Made by a program: the position numbers and the translations under genes. A model generated the notes under the pieces. It saw only the letters and a program-made list of their open reading frames with translations, ran no database searches and had not been told where the DNA came from. A DNA stretch of 64,000 nucleotides from NCBI RefSeq assembly GCF_007565055.1, contig NC_044554.1:138383463-138447462 (forward strand). Reading direction: 5' to 3'. Below are positions 33,871 to 47,000 of this stretch, piece by piece. The DNA is from Rhinopithecus roxellana (Eukaryota; Chordata; Mammalia; Primates; Cercopithecidae). Numbering within the stretch: position 1 is the stretch's first letter; the number at the start of each line of letters is the position of its first letter.

Positions 33871-35210
33871 CACAGAACAGAGTGTTGGATTTGAGGGTTT
33901 TGTGGGGGAAAAAAATGATCTTTCTTTATAGTCACTTCTAATTCTGATCTCAATGAAGGCTATGGTTCTAGGACATTAGTGGATAAAACAGAAAGTTCCA
34001 CCATCTCAGAAGAGTCCCCCAAGTGGCTTTCACAAATAATTTTGGAAACATCAAAAATTTAAGAAAAGGCCAACAACATTTTCTCCCTTCTATATATGAA
34101 ATGATTTGTTCTCAGAGATCCTTAGGATGGAAAAAGAGAAATCTGGGCCCTTTTAAGTCACTTAGAATAATGTGTATAGAAAAAGCACAACAGAAAAAAG
34201 CAAATTTAAATTTTAGTGTTCCTATGTATCAAGTAAATAATTTGTAGTGTGTTTAGGGTTAAAATTATGAAGAAAAATAATATGTGGTGAGATACATGAT
34301 GACAATGATTAAAGACATATTGTATTTATTTTGCATGTTTTTAAAAATAGCTAGGATATAGTCATGTGTTTATAATTCTCCAGAGTCCAGTACAATGCAG
34401 GCAAGAAGGCAGTCTCCAAATATTGTGCGTATGTACTGATATATTCAATCTTTGTAAATGCATATTTAATTTCCATGACATAAATATCAGGTTGTAAAGC
34501 GAATCCATATACATAACACTGTCTGTGTTTATGCTGAAGCTTCACCAGTCACATGGTGTTCAGTTTGGTAAGGAGTCTTAATGTTCAGCCTGGACTGGAA
34601 TGTATGCAAACACAGCTGCCAGAGTGGAGACTTGCATTTCCATGCGCTAGCACAATGTGTTGCCAAATACCTTTGCTTAATCTTTGTTTAGTTCTCTTCT
34701 TTGATGTTGTAGCAGTGCAATTTTTCTACTTTATTTGGAATGGAATTATTTGTGACGTGAAAACATAGTGTACACAATCCTAACCTAAAATGAACCCCTC
34801 AAAGGCATTCTGTTGTTCCTTGTGAAGTCTTGCATATGACACAGGAGATAATCAGTTAGTATATGCTAATTGTTTGCAAGTCAGCAAATCTTACCCTTCA
34901 GATAACTGGATATTTTGATGTAAAAACTCACTGAGATCTATTGAAGCCTGGTGATCTTTTTCCTTTGAAGTAAAAAAACTGTAACAAATTCAATCAAAAT
35001 TCAGTTCTCCTAAACATAACATGAATAATAGCCTACATATATATCCTGAAGAGCTAGAGTATTGCAAATTATTTTTTAACCTGTAGACATGTGCTTGATT
35101 TAAAATTCCTTGTACATGGGCAGGTGTGCAAGTCTTTTTAAAGAAACATGGTTTACTGGTAGAAGCCATTTAGTTTTGAGAGACTGCTTTTGCTTTTCTT
35201 CCCCCCAGTT
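33871..35210. other. Unique intergenic sequence
   Basis: Nothing recognised. Small frames at 34023-34247 and 34553-34768 are not supported as genes. Confidence 0.4.
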
Positions 35211-35403
35211 CAGTGCTTTTTGGTGTATTCACAGAATTGTGGAAGTATCATCAAAATCAGTCTTAGAATATTTTTAGTACACTAAAAAGAAAATTCACAC
35301 CCATTAGCAGTCACTTCCCATTTTTTCTTAACTCTCCTCCTTCCCAGCCCTAGGCAACCATTCATAGATTTTCTGTCTCTATGGATTTGCCTATACCAGG
35401 CAT

Positions 35404-35405
<2 letters not shown>

Positions 35406-35441
<36 letters not shown>
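35406..35441. repeat. (TA)n microsatellite
   Basis: An uninterrupted alternating TA run inside the old L1. Confidence 0.95.
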
Positions 35442-35733
35442 AATCATACAATATTTATATGGAGTCATACATACATACGATATAGAATCATACAACATTT
35501 GATCCTTTGTGACTTTCTTTCACTTAGCATGATGTTTCCAAGCATCACCCATGTTATAGCATGCATCGGTATTTCAGTTCTTTTTATTGCCAAATAATAT
35601 TACTTTGTACAGATACACCACATTTTGTTTATTCATTCATCAGCTGATGAACATTTGGATTGTTTCCACTTTCGGGTTATTACGAATAATGGTACTATGA
35701 ACATTCATATACAAATTTTTGTGTGGACATATG

Positions 35734-36136
35734 TGATATGGTTTGGCTCTATGTCCCCACTTAAATCACATGTGCAATTGTAATCTTCAATGTTGGAAGT
35801 GGGGTGGTTGATTCATGGGGGTGGAGTTCTCATGAATAGTTTAGCACCATCCCCTCTGTGCCTTTCTCGTGATGGTGAGTGAGTTCTCACAAGATCTGGT
35901 TGTTTAAAAGGGTGTAGCACCTTCCCCCTCTCTCTTCCTCCTGCTTCAGCTATGTAAAGTGCTGGCTCTCTCTTTGCCTTCCGCCAGGATTGCAAGTTTC
36001 CTGAGGTCTCCCCAGAAGCAAAAGCCACTATTCTTCCCATACAGCCTGCAGAACCATGAGCCAATTAAACGTCTTTTCTTATAAATAGTCCAGTCTCACC
36101 TATTTATTTATAGCAGTGTGAAAACGGACTAACACA
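35734..36136 (+). mobile_element. THE1-type MaLR solo LTR, + orientation
   Basis: A 403-base LTR starting TGATATGGTTTGGCTCTATG and ending CTAACACA. It is flanked by an exact 5-base target-site duplication ATATG at 35729-35733 and 36137-36141. AATTAAA-type and AATAG signals lie near its 3' end. It is inserted in an older L1. Confidence 0.94.
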
Positions 36137-36448
36137 ATATGATTTTTATTTCTCTTGGGTATGTACATAGGAATGGAATTACTGGTTTATATGGCAAATC
36201 TATGTTTAACCTTTTGAGGAACCATCAGAAAATTTTCCAAAGTGACTGTACCATTTTATTTTTCCATTGGCTTTGCATATACTTTTTTAGCCATCAAAAT
36301 AATTTTATTTTCTTGGAATTCATAAAAAGTTTGAATTTATATATTTAATAATACTCCTTAATATCTGAGTAAAATCTAAACAAAGAAATTTTTTTGACTG
36401 TTTAGAAATTATAGTTTAGAATCCAAAATATTAAATGATCATTGAATT

Positions 36449-36737
36449 TTTTTTTTTTTTGAGATGGAGTCTTGCTGTGTCATCCAGGCTGGAGTGCAGT
36501 GGCATAATCTTGGCTCACTGCAACCTCCTCCTGCTGGGTTCAAGCAATTCTCCTGCTTCAGCCTCCCGAGTAGCTGAGATTACAGGCACCCTTCACCACA
36601 CCCAAATAACTTTTTTGTATTTTTTGTAGAGATGGAGTTTCACCATGTTGGTCAGGTTGGTTTCGAACTTCTGATCTCAAGTGATCCACTCACCTGGTCT
36701 CCCAAAATGCTAGGATTACAGGTGTGAGACACCACAA
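36449..36737 (-). repeat. Alu, minus orientation
   Basis: A T-tract then a complementary Alu with mutations near the head (GGTGTGAGACACCACA). Confidence 0.92.
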
Positions 36738-36779
36738 TAATTGATTTTTTAAAGCCCGATTTTAATATCCATTTCTCCA

Positions 36780-36906
36780 GCCAGGCGCAGTGGCTCATGC
36801 TTGTAATTTCAGCACTTTGGGAGGCCAAAATGAAGGATTTCTTGAGGCTAGGAGTTCAAGACTAGCCTGGGGAATATGACAAGATTCCATCTCTTAAAAA
36901 AAAAAA
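36780..36906 (+). repeat. Alu left-monomer fragment, + orientation
   Basis: Only the left half of an Alu is present, from GCCAGGCGCAGTGGCTCATG to an A-run ending near 36906. It lies about 40 bases from an oppositely oriented Alu. Confidence 0.88.
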
Positions 36907-37900
36907 TCATTTATTTAAATAGGAATTTTGCTTTATTACATATAATGCGATTTTGTAAGATTACAAGTTGTATATGAAGTTCAAAAGATCCAATTGTAGC
37001 CTGTCTTTCATTCCTGTGTTATAAATTAATTCAATGTGCTCCTATAACCTCTTAATAAATGGGAAGTCTATTTAGTAACAGAAAGCAGAAAATATTAACC
37101 ATGCTCATCATTTATAATTTCCATTTTTAATAAAATATACAAAATTCTTAATCTTTTCCAGATGTTTACCACTTATATATGCAAATAAATAAAACTAAGA
37201 ATTAATTATAATTTTTCTCTTAGATTTAAAATACATTTCAAACTGGTCTTCTGATACTAATAGTTTAGCAACCATTATTATGGTCAGATTTTGATACACA
37301 CACACTCACATACACACACAAACACACAGATCTGTAGTCATCCCAAGATCTTTTGGTGGATCATTTGTACTTTCCCTATACCTCTGCTTTAGAATAAAAT
37401 AAGTTTATTTCCAGTATGAGACAAAAACAGTAGGATTGATTTCTGTTTTTTAGTCTAGAACGTAAACTATTGTCTATATAGCAGGATTTTAAATTAAACA
37501 CTACTTATCTTTGTAATCATTCAACACAAAAATTACACACATAACTTTCTAATATTTCAGATATTTCCTGAAACATGCCCTCGTCTTATTGTACTTAGTA
37601 CCAGGACACCTTAGAGAAAAGTTTAATTGCAGAATTACTGAAATGTTTGAGAATCTGGCTTTCTACAACCTTTCTATCTAATGTCTTAAGATATGATTTA
37701 CAACAGAAGTGATTTATCAGTCTCTCAAGCTCACTTAATCTTTAAAGTTTCTGAAGAATCACATTGACTCTGAATTTAAATGAGCCACCAAGCACACTTT
37801 CAATTTATGTCATAGAGAGTTGCTGTTCTAAAGAAAATACAAAGACTCATATAGGTTTAATATTTGGTGATCACATGAGGCATTAAGACAATCCAATGTT
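36907..37900. other. Unique AT-rich intergenic sequence
   Basis: Contains a (CA)n-like run at 37299-37329. No gene or named repeat otherwise. Confidence 0.45.
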
Positions 37901-38185
37901 TGGCCAGCCATGTTGGCTCACGCCTGTAATCCTAGCACTTTGGGAGGCTGAGGCGGGCAGATTGTCTAAGCTCAGGAGTTCGAGACCAGCCTGGGCAACA
38001 CGGTGAAACTCTGTCTCTACTAAAATACAAAAAAAAATTAGCCGGGCGTGGCAGTGCGCGCCTGTAGTCCCAGCTACTCAGGAGGCTGAGACAAAACAAT
38101 TGCTTGAACCCAGGAGGCGGAGGTTGCAGTGAGCTGAGATTGTGCCACTGCACTCCAGCCTGGGCCACAGAACCAAATTCTGTCT

Positions 38186-38217
<32 letters not shown>
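37901..38217 (+). repeat. Alu with long pure A-tail, + orientation
   Basis: A full Alu with an uninterrupted A-tail of about 30 bases (38187-38216). Confidence 0.94.
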
Positions 38218-38218
<1 letters not shown>

Positions 38219-38654
38219 TAATCACATTTTCTACTACGAGGCAGTTACCTTTAAATAGAAGATAGCATGACAGTCCCCAACATCAGTTATTTCTCTTGTG
38301 AGTGTTAAACTTTAGACTTTATTTCATTCCCTAATTCTGAAACTACATCTGGATGCCTTAAAACCGTAAAATTCTTCTGGATTGAGTATGTCATAAATTT
38401 GCTGCCAATTCTCAATAGATTCCAAACTGTTAGTTACCAATCCTTTAACATTATATCTTTATGATAAATGAAGCATACTAAGGGATAATTGTGCTATAAA
38501 AAGGAAATGCACATTCAAAACAAGAACATGTTGACCTTCCATATCTTTTTTTCTTTGCCTTTGTCTGTCATAGTTGAAACTTTCTGAAAGAACCTTCTTC
38601 CTTCCTTGACTCATGATGAGTTACCTGCATTCCACATCCCAAAGCAAGTCAGTG

Positions 38655-38860
38655 TGTAATCAGGACAGAGCTTTTACCTGAAGTAAGCCAAGTTGCAGAT
38701 CCAAAATTACTAGTTTAGCAATCTTCAGCAAGTAAATCTCTGAACCTAACTAAGCCTCAGTTTCCTCATTTATAAAATAAGGATAAATCACACAGATCTT
38801 GCTTTCCCTAGAGGACAATTTTGAGGATAATTGATAAATGTGAAAAACTACTTATTTTAA
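38655..38860 (+). repeat. MIR element, + orientation
   Basis: The core blocks CTCTGAACCTAACTAAGCCT and TTTCCTCATTTATAAAATAA are typical of MIR. Confidence 0.72.
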
Positions 38861-40690
38861 AATAACCCTGTAAACTAACTGCCTTGCATTCATTTAACAT
38901 ATGTTGGTTTTTAGAGAAATTCAAAATTTTTTTTTCAAATATCAAATTTAGATCTCAGTTTAGTCATTAAATTACTTGCAGATAGCCAGCAATTTTTCTC
39001 TTCACTAGATCAGAAATTATGCTGCATCTTTACTCAGTTTACCTGCTTTACACCAAAAAGAATTCTCTAAGTCTAGAGTAATGCTTAAATCTTAATTGCT
39101 TATGACAAAAATGTTGTTTTAGTTAAGTTCTGTGATCTTCAGAAACCTAAAAAGTAAAAGTAATCATATATCAATAAAGTACTATTTTATCTAACAATTA
39201 TTCGTATTATAGCTAGAGCAACTTCATTCCTTCTCCCCAAAACAACCCAGTGAGAAAAATGAGGCACAAAGATTCTAAGGCACACTTAATTTGCTCATTT
39301 ATTCATTCTATAAATCCTTTCTAAATGCTTATCAGTTGCCAGGATTCTTCCTTTGATCCTGCACAACCTAAAGAGGGCGCACTTACTACTCCTATCTTGA
39401 ATCTTCCCTGACAGCTTGTTTTGCTTTTCGCAACACAACCTTCTGTGCCAGGGATGACCTACATTCACTACCAGTGAAAGTAAGACCTACATACAGTCCT
39501 GCTGTCAATACAGCTGAGCAGTTGCAACTCCTTCTTCCTCCACCTCTGTCCAAGCCCTCTTTTAGTTCTGTAGACAAAGATCACAATATGAATTCACACT
39601 GGCCTGGATTGTAAGCATAGTAGGAAAGCAGTCTCCCCTGCCAGAGTAAACACACCTGTACCTGGCACCATCTCTTCTGACTCCCTCCCAACAATTAAAG
39701 AATTGTACACAGCAATCTGGTTTTTAAAAATTCTATGAACCTGAAAATATAGGCTTTTCTCCAAGTTTTTGTTTTCTGTCTTCTTTAGTATTATCACCTA
39801 CCTTCCATCTTATCAGTGACTTGAAATTTATCCTGCACCGACTTCTGACAGTTTCATTCAGTGATTTCCAGATACTTCTTGTTCTATTAGTTTCTAAAGA
39901 CCTTACCTTGAGATAATCTGATTAAGTAGATCTGAGTAGGAAAATTGTAAAATCTTTTGACCATCACATAAGAGTTGTAGCCTTCAGAAACTTCTACTTT
40001 TCACAGTGTGTTGTTAAAACAAGTATTCTGATGAAAAATAAAAAGGAGAGTTAGGAGCTATAAACTATATAAATTATCAGTCACATAGAGAGATAATTTT
40101 TCCTGTACTTATTTTAGTTTAAGTATGGCTATAAAATAGATACAAAATCAAGCAAATCCAGATTTGATTTCATTAAGTTTCCTTACTATTGTCCCTTCTC
40201 TACCCAACCAGAATGCTCATTAGTGCTGAAGTTATTATATAAAATTTACCACTTTTATAAATCATTAACATAGGAGGCACAAAACAGCTATATTGCCCAA
40301 GAAACAGCTTTTATTTTAATATGTGCTGCTAGCTTTCAATCATTGTCTCCCTACTGCTTTCTGCTCATGATAGCATTATGTTCAATAGCAGTTTGTAGAA
40401 TGTGAGTAAATCAAAATCTATTATCTACATAATCAATCATGATAAATCTATTGGTATATCTATCTTGTAATATAAAAATTCCAGCTTTAGCAGAAATGGC
40501 TGCATTTAAGGAAAGATAACCTCACGAGGCGATTCTAATGAAGGCCAGTTATGAAAACCACTGTGTTGAACTAGTCTATATGTGTACATCTATATCTCTA
40601 CTACTTCAAACCTATATACTACTCTAGAATCACATATTCTCTACCACACTGATTCTTCCCTTTTGTGATTTCTTTTGTGTTGTTACTCTG
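38861..40690. other. Unique intergenic sequence
   Basis: About 1.8 kb without a recognised element. The minus-strand frames at 39392-39797 show no family resemblance. Confidence 0.4.
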
Positions 40691-40910
40691 ACTAAACACC
40701 TAAGAACCTTAGGACTCCTCCCTCACCCCATATATCTCATAAATGTCTAGGACCTGTCAATCTTCTCTCCAAATTATGAAACTCCTATTTTCCCTTCAAT
40801 TCATTTCCTCTGGATTATCATCATTGAGCACTTCCATTATCTCTAACCAGAAATCATACTAAGCCTTCTAACTAGTCCTATTCTCTTTAATCTTACCCAC
40901 TCCCACACAC
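40691..40910 (+). repeat. L2 fragment, + orientation
   Basis: The order GGACTCCTCCCTCACCCCAT, GGACCTGTCAATCTTCTCTC and AGCCTTCTAACTAGTCCTAT follows the L2 ORF2 C-terminal region. Confidence 0.6.
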
Positions 40911-40935
40911 TTTTTTTTTTTTTTTTTTTTTTTTT
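40911..40935. repeat. T-homopolymer of about 25 bases
   Basis: A T-run preceded by CACAC. No retrotransposon body follows it that I recognise. Confidence 0.9.
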
Positions 40936-41755
40936 GTGCCAGAGCAATTTCCTACAGCATAGATCTGGGCTTGGCAGACTTCAAGTGAAAAAATATCTTT
41001 GGTGACTATTCATTCTGTGACTGGTATGATCCACCTCATGAGCTAAGGGTTTGGGAAGGTCACAACTCAATTTTTCAAAATAAACTGCCTCAGGGTAAAA
41101 TATTGCATTCTCAGAAGACCAATGTTTTTCCCTTGAGGCCTCTCCTCCTTCACTGAATGATCCCAAAACCATGAGAACTTAATTTTAAAAGCCAATCCTA
41201 CTTCCAAATGCTTTGGGGTGATAAAAGTACACAGTAATGTAACTAGTCTTCCAGCAGCCTCTGTTTTTCAGCCACTATTGTTTCACTCTGTGTCACAGCA
41301 TTGTTGTTCTAAACAGGTCTTACTGTCATAAGGCACTTTTGATAAAAATTCTGCAGTGGCTGCAGTAGTTCTGACACAAAGGAAGAGTGAGCCTACATTC
41401 AGAGTGAGTCCACCATGTTAGAAAGCCCGAGTGAGGAGGGACTTTTGGGACTTTTCTATATTCACATACAGAATATACCAGAACTAGGCCTTCTTCTCAT
41501 CGCTCTGCAAAGAAGTCCAGGTCACCAGCCCAGGCCCCCCCTTCTTTTATACAAGTTCCCAGTTGGGGCTCTTTCCTGCTGGAGACCTTGCTTAAGACCT
41601 TCATAGTCTAAAAGAAAAGATCCAATAGGTAGATTTTTAAATTCCTTTTTCACCCAGATGTTTCTTGGGCTCCAGACAGTCTTTCTAGACAATCTACATC
41701 ACAGTCTAGCAGGGGAATTCAACATGACAACAAAGAATGTCAGAGTACTCATTTC
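40936..41755. other. Unique intergenic sequence
   Basis: No recognised element. The small frames here are unsupported. Confidence 0.4.
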
Positions 41756-41759
41756 TTAT

Positions 41760-41885
41760 AGTAGAGGTATATATATACTATATATGAGAAATATATATGA
41801 TATATATGAGAAATATATATGGTAAATATATACCATATATGATATATAGGTATATAAATATGATATATGTACATGAAATAGAAGT
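41760..41885. repeat. AT-rich imperfect tandem repeat
   Basis: Repeated TATATATGAGAAATATA-type units, strongly AT-rich and potentially cruciform-forming. It lies about 100 bases upstream of the L1. Confidence 0.85.
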
Positions 41886-41987
41886 GATACAATAGAGGAG
41901 TAATTTATTCTGGTTGGGAAAGTTAAGGAATCCTCACCAAGTACAGCTTCTGGAACTTTATGCTCAATAATAAAAAGATCTCCAGAT

Positions 41988-43017
41988 TCCGTTCCAAGAC
42001 GGCCGAATAGGAATAGCTCCAGTCTGCAGCTCCCATTGTGACTGATGCAGAAGACGGGTGATTTCTGCATTTCCAGCTGAGGTACCTGGTTCACCTCACT
42101 GGGACTGGTTGGACAATGGGTGCAACCCACAGAGAGTGAGCGGAAGCAGGGCAGGGCGTCACCTCACCCAGGAAGCACAAGGGATCGGGAGATTTCCCTT
42201 TCCTAGTCAGGGAAGCTGTGAGAGTACCTGGAAAAACAGGACACTGCCACCCAAATACTGTGCTTTTCCAATGATCTTAGCAAATGGCACACCAGGAGAT
42301 TATATCCCGTGCCTGGCTCGGCAGGTCCCACACCCATGTAGCCTTGCTCACTGCTAGCGCAGCAGTCTGAAATCAACCTGCAAGGCGGCAGTATGGCAGG
42401 GGGAGAGGTGTCCACCATTGCTGAGGCTTGAGTAGGTGAACAAAGCAGTCAGGGAAGCTAGAACTGGGCGGAGCCCACCTCAGCTCAGCAAGGCCTACTG
42501 CTTTGTAGTCTCCACCTCTGGGGGCAGGGCATAGCTGAACAAAAAGCAGCAGAAACTTCTGTAGACGTAAACATCCCTGTCTGACGGCTCTGAAGAGAGC
42601 AGTGGTTGTCCCAGCATGGTGTTTCAGCTCAGAGAAGAGACACACTGCCTCCTCAAGTGGGTCCCTGACCCCCGCGTAGCCTAACTGGGAGACACCTCCT
42701 AGTAGGGGCCAACTGACACCTCATACAGGTGGGTGTCCCTCTGGGATGAAGATTCCAGAGGAAGGATCAGGCAGCAATATTTGCTGTTCTGCAATATTTG
42801 CTGTTCTGCAGCCACCGCTGATGATACCCAGGCAAACAGGGTCTGGAGTGGACCTCCAGCAAACTTGAACAGACCTGCCACTGAGGGACCTGACTATTAG
42901 AAGGAAAACTACCAAACAGAAAGGAATAGCATCAACATCAACAAAAAGGACATCCACACCAAAACTCCATCTGTAGGTCGCCAACATCAAAGACAAAAGG
43001 TAGATAAAACCACAAAG
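41988..43017 (+). promoter_or_regulatory. L1 5' UTR / internal promoter
   Basis: About 1.0 kb ahead of ORF1 and nearly complete. The AAGACGGCCGAATAGG at 41996-42011 keeps most of the YY1-type site, with one change from GATGG to GACGG. A 17-base tandem duplication (GCAATATTTGCTGTTCT, twice) lies at about 42775-42809. Whether it still drives transcription is unknown. Confidence 0.75.
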
Positions 43018-44033
43018 ATGGGGAGAAACCAGAGCAGCAAAGCTGAAAATTCTAAAAACCAGAGAGCCTCTGCTCCTCCAAAAGACTGCAGCTCCTCACC
43101 AGCAATGGAACAAAGCTGGATGGAGAATGACTTTGACAAGCTGACAGAAGTAGGTTTCAGAAGACCGGTAATAACAAACTTCTCTGAGCTAAAGAAGGAT
43201 GTTCAAACCCATCACAGGGAAGCTAAAAACCTTGAAAAAAGATTAGACAAATGGCTAACTAGAATAAACAGTGTAGAGAAGACCTTAAATGACCTGATGG
43301 AGCTGAAAACCATGGCATGAGAACTATGTGGTGCATGCACAAGCTTCAATAGCTGATTCAGTCAAGTGGAAAAAAGGGTATCAGTGATTGCAGATCAAAT
43401 TAATGAAATAAAGCAAGAAGAGAAGTTTAGAGAAAAAAGAGTAAAAAGAAATGAACAAGAAATACGGGACTATATGAAGAGACCAAATCTACACTTGATT
43501 GGTATACCTGAAAGTGACGGGAGAATGGAACCAAGTTAGAAAACACTCTTCAGGATATTATCCAGGAAAACTTCCCCAACCTAGCAAGACAGGCCAACAT
43601 TCAAATTCAGGAAATACAGAGAACACCACAAAGATACTCCTCGAGAAGAGCAACCCCAGGACACATAATTTTCAGATTCACCAAAGCTGAAATGAAGGAA
43701 AAAATGTTAAGGGCAGCCAGAGAGAAAGGTCGGGTTACCCACAAAGGGAAGTCTATCAGACTATGAGCAGATCTCTTGGCAGAAACCCTACAAGCCAGAA
43801 GAGAGTGGGGGCCAATATTCAACATTCTTAAAAAAAGGAATTTTTTCAACCCAGAATTTCATATCCAGCCAAACTAAGCTTCATAAGTGAAGGAGAAATA
43901 AAATTCTTTATAGACAAGCAAATGCTGAGAGATTTTGTCACATCAGCCTGCCTTACAAGAGCTCCTGAAGGAAGCACTAAACATGGAAAGGAGCAACCTG
44001 TACCAACCACTGCAAAAACATGCCAAACTGTAA
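43018..44033 (+). pseudogene. L1 ORF1 (RNA-binding chaperone), broken
   Basis: It starts at the expected ATG with MGRNQSSKAENSKNQ. The first open segment, about 100 codons, covers the N-terminal region and the start of the coiled coil (SELKKDVQTH through LTRINSVEK). It stops at TGA 43318-43320, at a site where relatives have CGA, so CpG decay is the likely cause. The later part of ORF1, including the RNA-recognition and C-terminal regions, is recognisable in other frames up to about 44033 but is interrupted by frameshifts. In an active element ORF1p forms trimers and binds L1 RNA. Confidence 0.88.
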
Positions 44034-44096
44034 AGACCATCGATGTTAGGAAGAAACTGCATCCATTAATGGGAAAAATAACCAGCTAACATCATA

Positions 44097-47000
44097 ATGA
44101 CAGGATCAAATTCACACATTACAATATTAATCTTAAATGTAAATGGGCTAAATGTCCAATTAAAAAACACAGACTGGCAAATTGGATAAAGAGTCAAGAC
44201 CCATCAGTGTGCTATATTCAGAGACCCATCTCACATGCAGAGACACACATAGGCTCAAAATAAATGTTTTCTATTTCCAAGCAAATGGAAAACAAATAAG
44301 CAAAAAAAGTCGGGGTTGCAATCCTAGTCTCTGATAAAACAGACTTTACACCAACAAAGATCAAAAGAGACAAAGAAGCCATTACATAATGGTAAAGGGA
44401 TCAATTCAACAAGAAGAGTTAACTATCCTAAATATACATGCACCTGATACATGAGCACCCAGATTCATAAAGCAAGTCCTTAGAGAGCTACAAAGAGACT
44501 TAGACTCCCACACAATAATAATGGGAAACTTTAAGACCCCACTGTCAACATTAGACAGATCAACAAGACAGAAAGTTAACAAGGATATCCAGGACTTGAA
44601 CTCAGCTCTGCACCAAGCGGACCTAATAGACATCTACAGAACTCTCCATCCCAAATCAACAGAATATACATTCTTCTCAGCACCACATCACACTTGTTCC
44701 AAAATTGAACACATAGTTGGAAGAAAAGCACTCCTCAGCAAATGTAAAAGAACAGAATCACAACAAACTGTTTCTCAGACTACAGTGCAATCAAATTAGA
44801 ACTCAGGATTAGGAAACACACTCAAAACCGCTCAACGACATGGAAACTGAACAACCTGCTCCTGAATGACTACTGGGTACATGATGAAATGAAGGCAGAA
44901 ATAAAGATGCTCTTTGAAACCAATGAGAAAAAAGACACAATGTACCAGAATCTCTGGGACACATTTAAAGTAGTATGTAGAGGGAAATTTATAGCACTAA
45001 ATGCCGACAAGAGAAAGCAGGAAAGATCTAAAATTGACACCCTAACATCACAATTAAAAGAACTAGAGAAGGAAGGGCAAACACATTCAAAAGCTAGCAG
45101 AAGGCAAGAAATAACTAAGATCAGAGCAGAACTGAAGGAGACAGAGACACAAAAAACCCTTCAAAAAATCAATGTATCCAGGAGCTGATTGTTTGAAAAG
45201 ATCAACAAAATTGATAGACCGCTAGCAGGACTAATAGAGAAGAAAAGAGGGAAAAATCAAATAGACGCAATAAAATATGATAAAGGGGATATCACCACCG
45301 ATCCTACAGAAATACAAATTACCATCAGAGAATACTATAAACACCTCTACAGAAATAAACTAAAATATCTAGAAGAAATGGATAAATTCCTGGACACATA
45401 CACCCTCCCAAGACTAAACCAGGAAGAAGTTGAATTTCTGAGTAGACCAATGACAGGCTCTGATATTAAGGCAATAATTAATAGCCTGCCAACTAAAACA
45501 AGTCCAGGACCAGATGGATTCACAGCTGAATTCTACCAGAAGTACAAAGAGGAGCTGGTACCATTCCTTCTGAAACTATTCCAATCAATAGAAAAAGAGG
45601 GAATCCTCCCTAACTCATTTTATGAGGCCAGCATCATCCTGATACCAAAGCCTGGCAGAGACACAGCAAAAAAAAGAGAATTTTAGACCAATATCCCTGA
45701 TGAACATTGATGCAAAAATCCTCAATAAAATACTGGCAAACCAAATCCAGCAGCACATCAAAAAGCTTATCCACCATGATCAAATTGGCTTCATCCCTGG
45801 GATGCAAGGCTGGATCAACATATGCAAATCAATAAACACAGTCCATCACATAAACAGAACCAATGATAAAAACCACATGATTATTTCAATAGATGCAGAA
45901 AAGGCCTTCGACAAAATTCAACAGCCCTTCATGCTAAAAACTCTCAATACACTAGGTACTGATGGAACGTATTTCAACATAATATGACAAACCCACAGCC
46001 AATGTCATACTGAATAACTTGAAGCATTCCCTTTGAAAACTGGCACAACACAGGGATGTCCTCTCTCACCACTCCTATTCAACATAGTGTTGGAAGTTCT
46101 GGCCAGGGAAATCAGGCAAGAGAAAGAAAGAAAAAGAAGAAGTCAAAATTGTCCCTGTTTGCAGATGACATGCTTGTATATTTAGAAAACCCCATCGTCT
46201 CAGCCCAAAATCTCCTTAAGCTGATAAGCAACTTCAGCAAAGTCTTAGGATACAAAATCAATGTGCTAAAATCACAAGCATTCTTATACACCAATAACAG
46301 ACAAACAGAGAGCCAAATCATGAGTGAACTCCCATTCACAATTCCTACAAAGAGAATAAAATGCCTAGGAATACAACTTACAAGGAATGTGAAGGATGTC
46401 TTCAATGAAAACTACAAGCCACTGCTCAATGAACTAAAAGAAGAGGACAAACAAATGGAAAAACATTCCATACTCATGGATAGAAAGAATCAATATTGTG
46501 AAAATGGCCATACTGTGCAAGGTAATTTATAGATTCAATGCCATCCGCATCAAACTACCAATGACTTTCTTCACAGAATTGGAAAAAACTACTTTAAAGT
46601 TCATATGGAAATAAAAAAGAGCCCGCATTGCCAAGACAATCCTAAGCCAAAAGAACAAACCTGGAGGCATCATGCTACCTGACTTCAACCTATACTACAA
46701 GCCTACAGTAACCAAAACAGCATGGTACTGGTACCAAAACAGATATATAGACCAATGGAACAGAACAGAGGCCTCAGAAATAGCACCACACATCTACAAC
46801 CATCTGATCTTTGACAAGCCTGACAAAAACAAGAAATGGGGAAGGATTCCCTATTTAATAATTGGTGCTGGGAAAACTGGCTAGCCATAAGCACAATGCT
46901 GAAACTGGATCCCTTCCTTACACTTATACAAAAATTAATTCAAGATTGATTAAAGACTTAAATGTTAGACCTAAAACCATAAAAACCTTAGAAGAAAACC

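Larger units (their letters stand above)
35215..36290 (-). mobile_element. Old L1 3' region, minus orientation, split by a THE1 LTR
   Basis: The left part (35215-35733) and right part (36137-36290) are complementary to adjoining sections of an L1 ORF2 3' end, with blocks such as TTTCACTTAGCATGATGTTT and CTTGGGTATGTACATAGGAA. They would be continuous without the LTR at 35734-36136. An (AT)n run lies at 35406-35441. Confidence 0.8.

Noticed and set aside
37932..38225. Protein-like frames over Alu elements (many positions)
   Set aside because: The recurring 'SVAQAGVQWHNLSSLQPPPPGF'-type translations are antisense Alu reading frames, not genes.
45189..46532. L1 reverse transcriptase as a functional gene
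   Set aside because: Although the FADD motif is present, ORF1 and ORF2 both contain stops and frameshifts, so the element is inactive.
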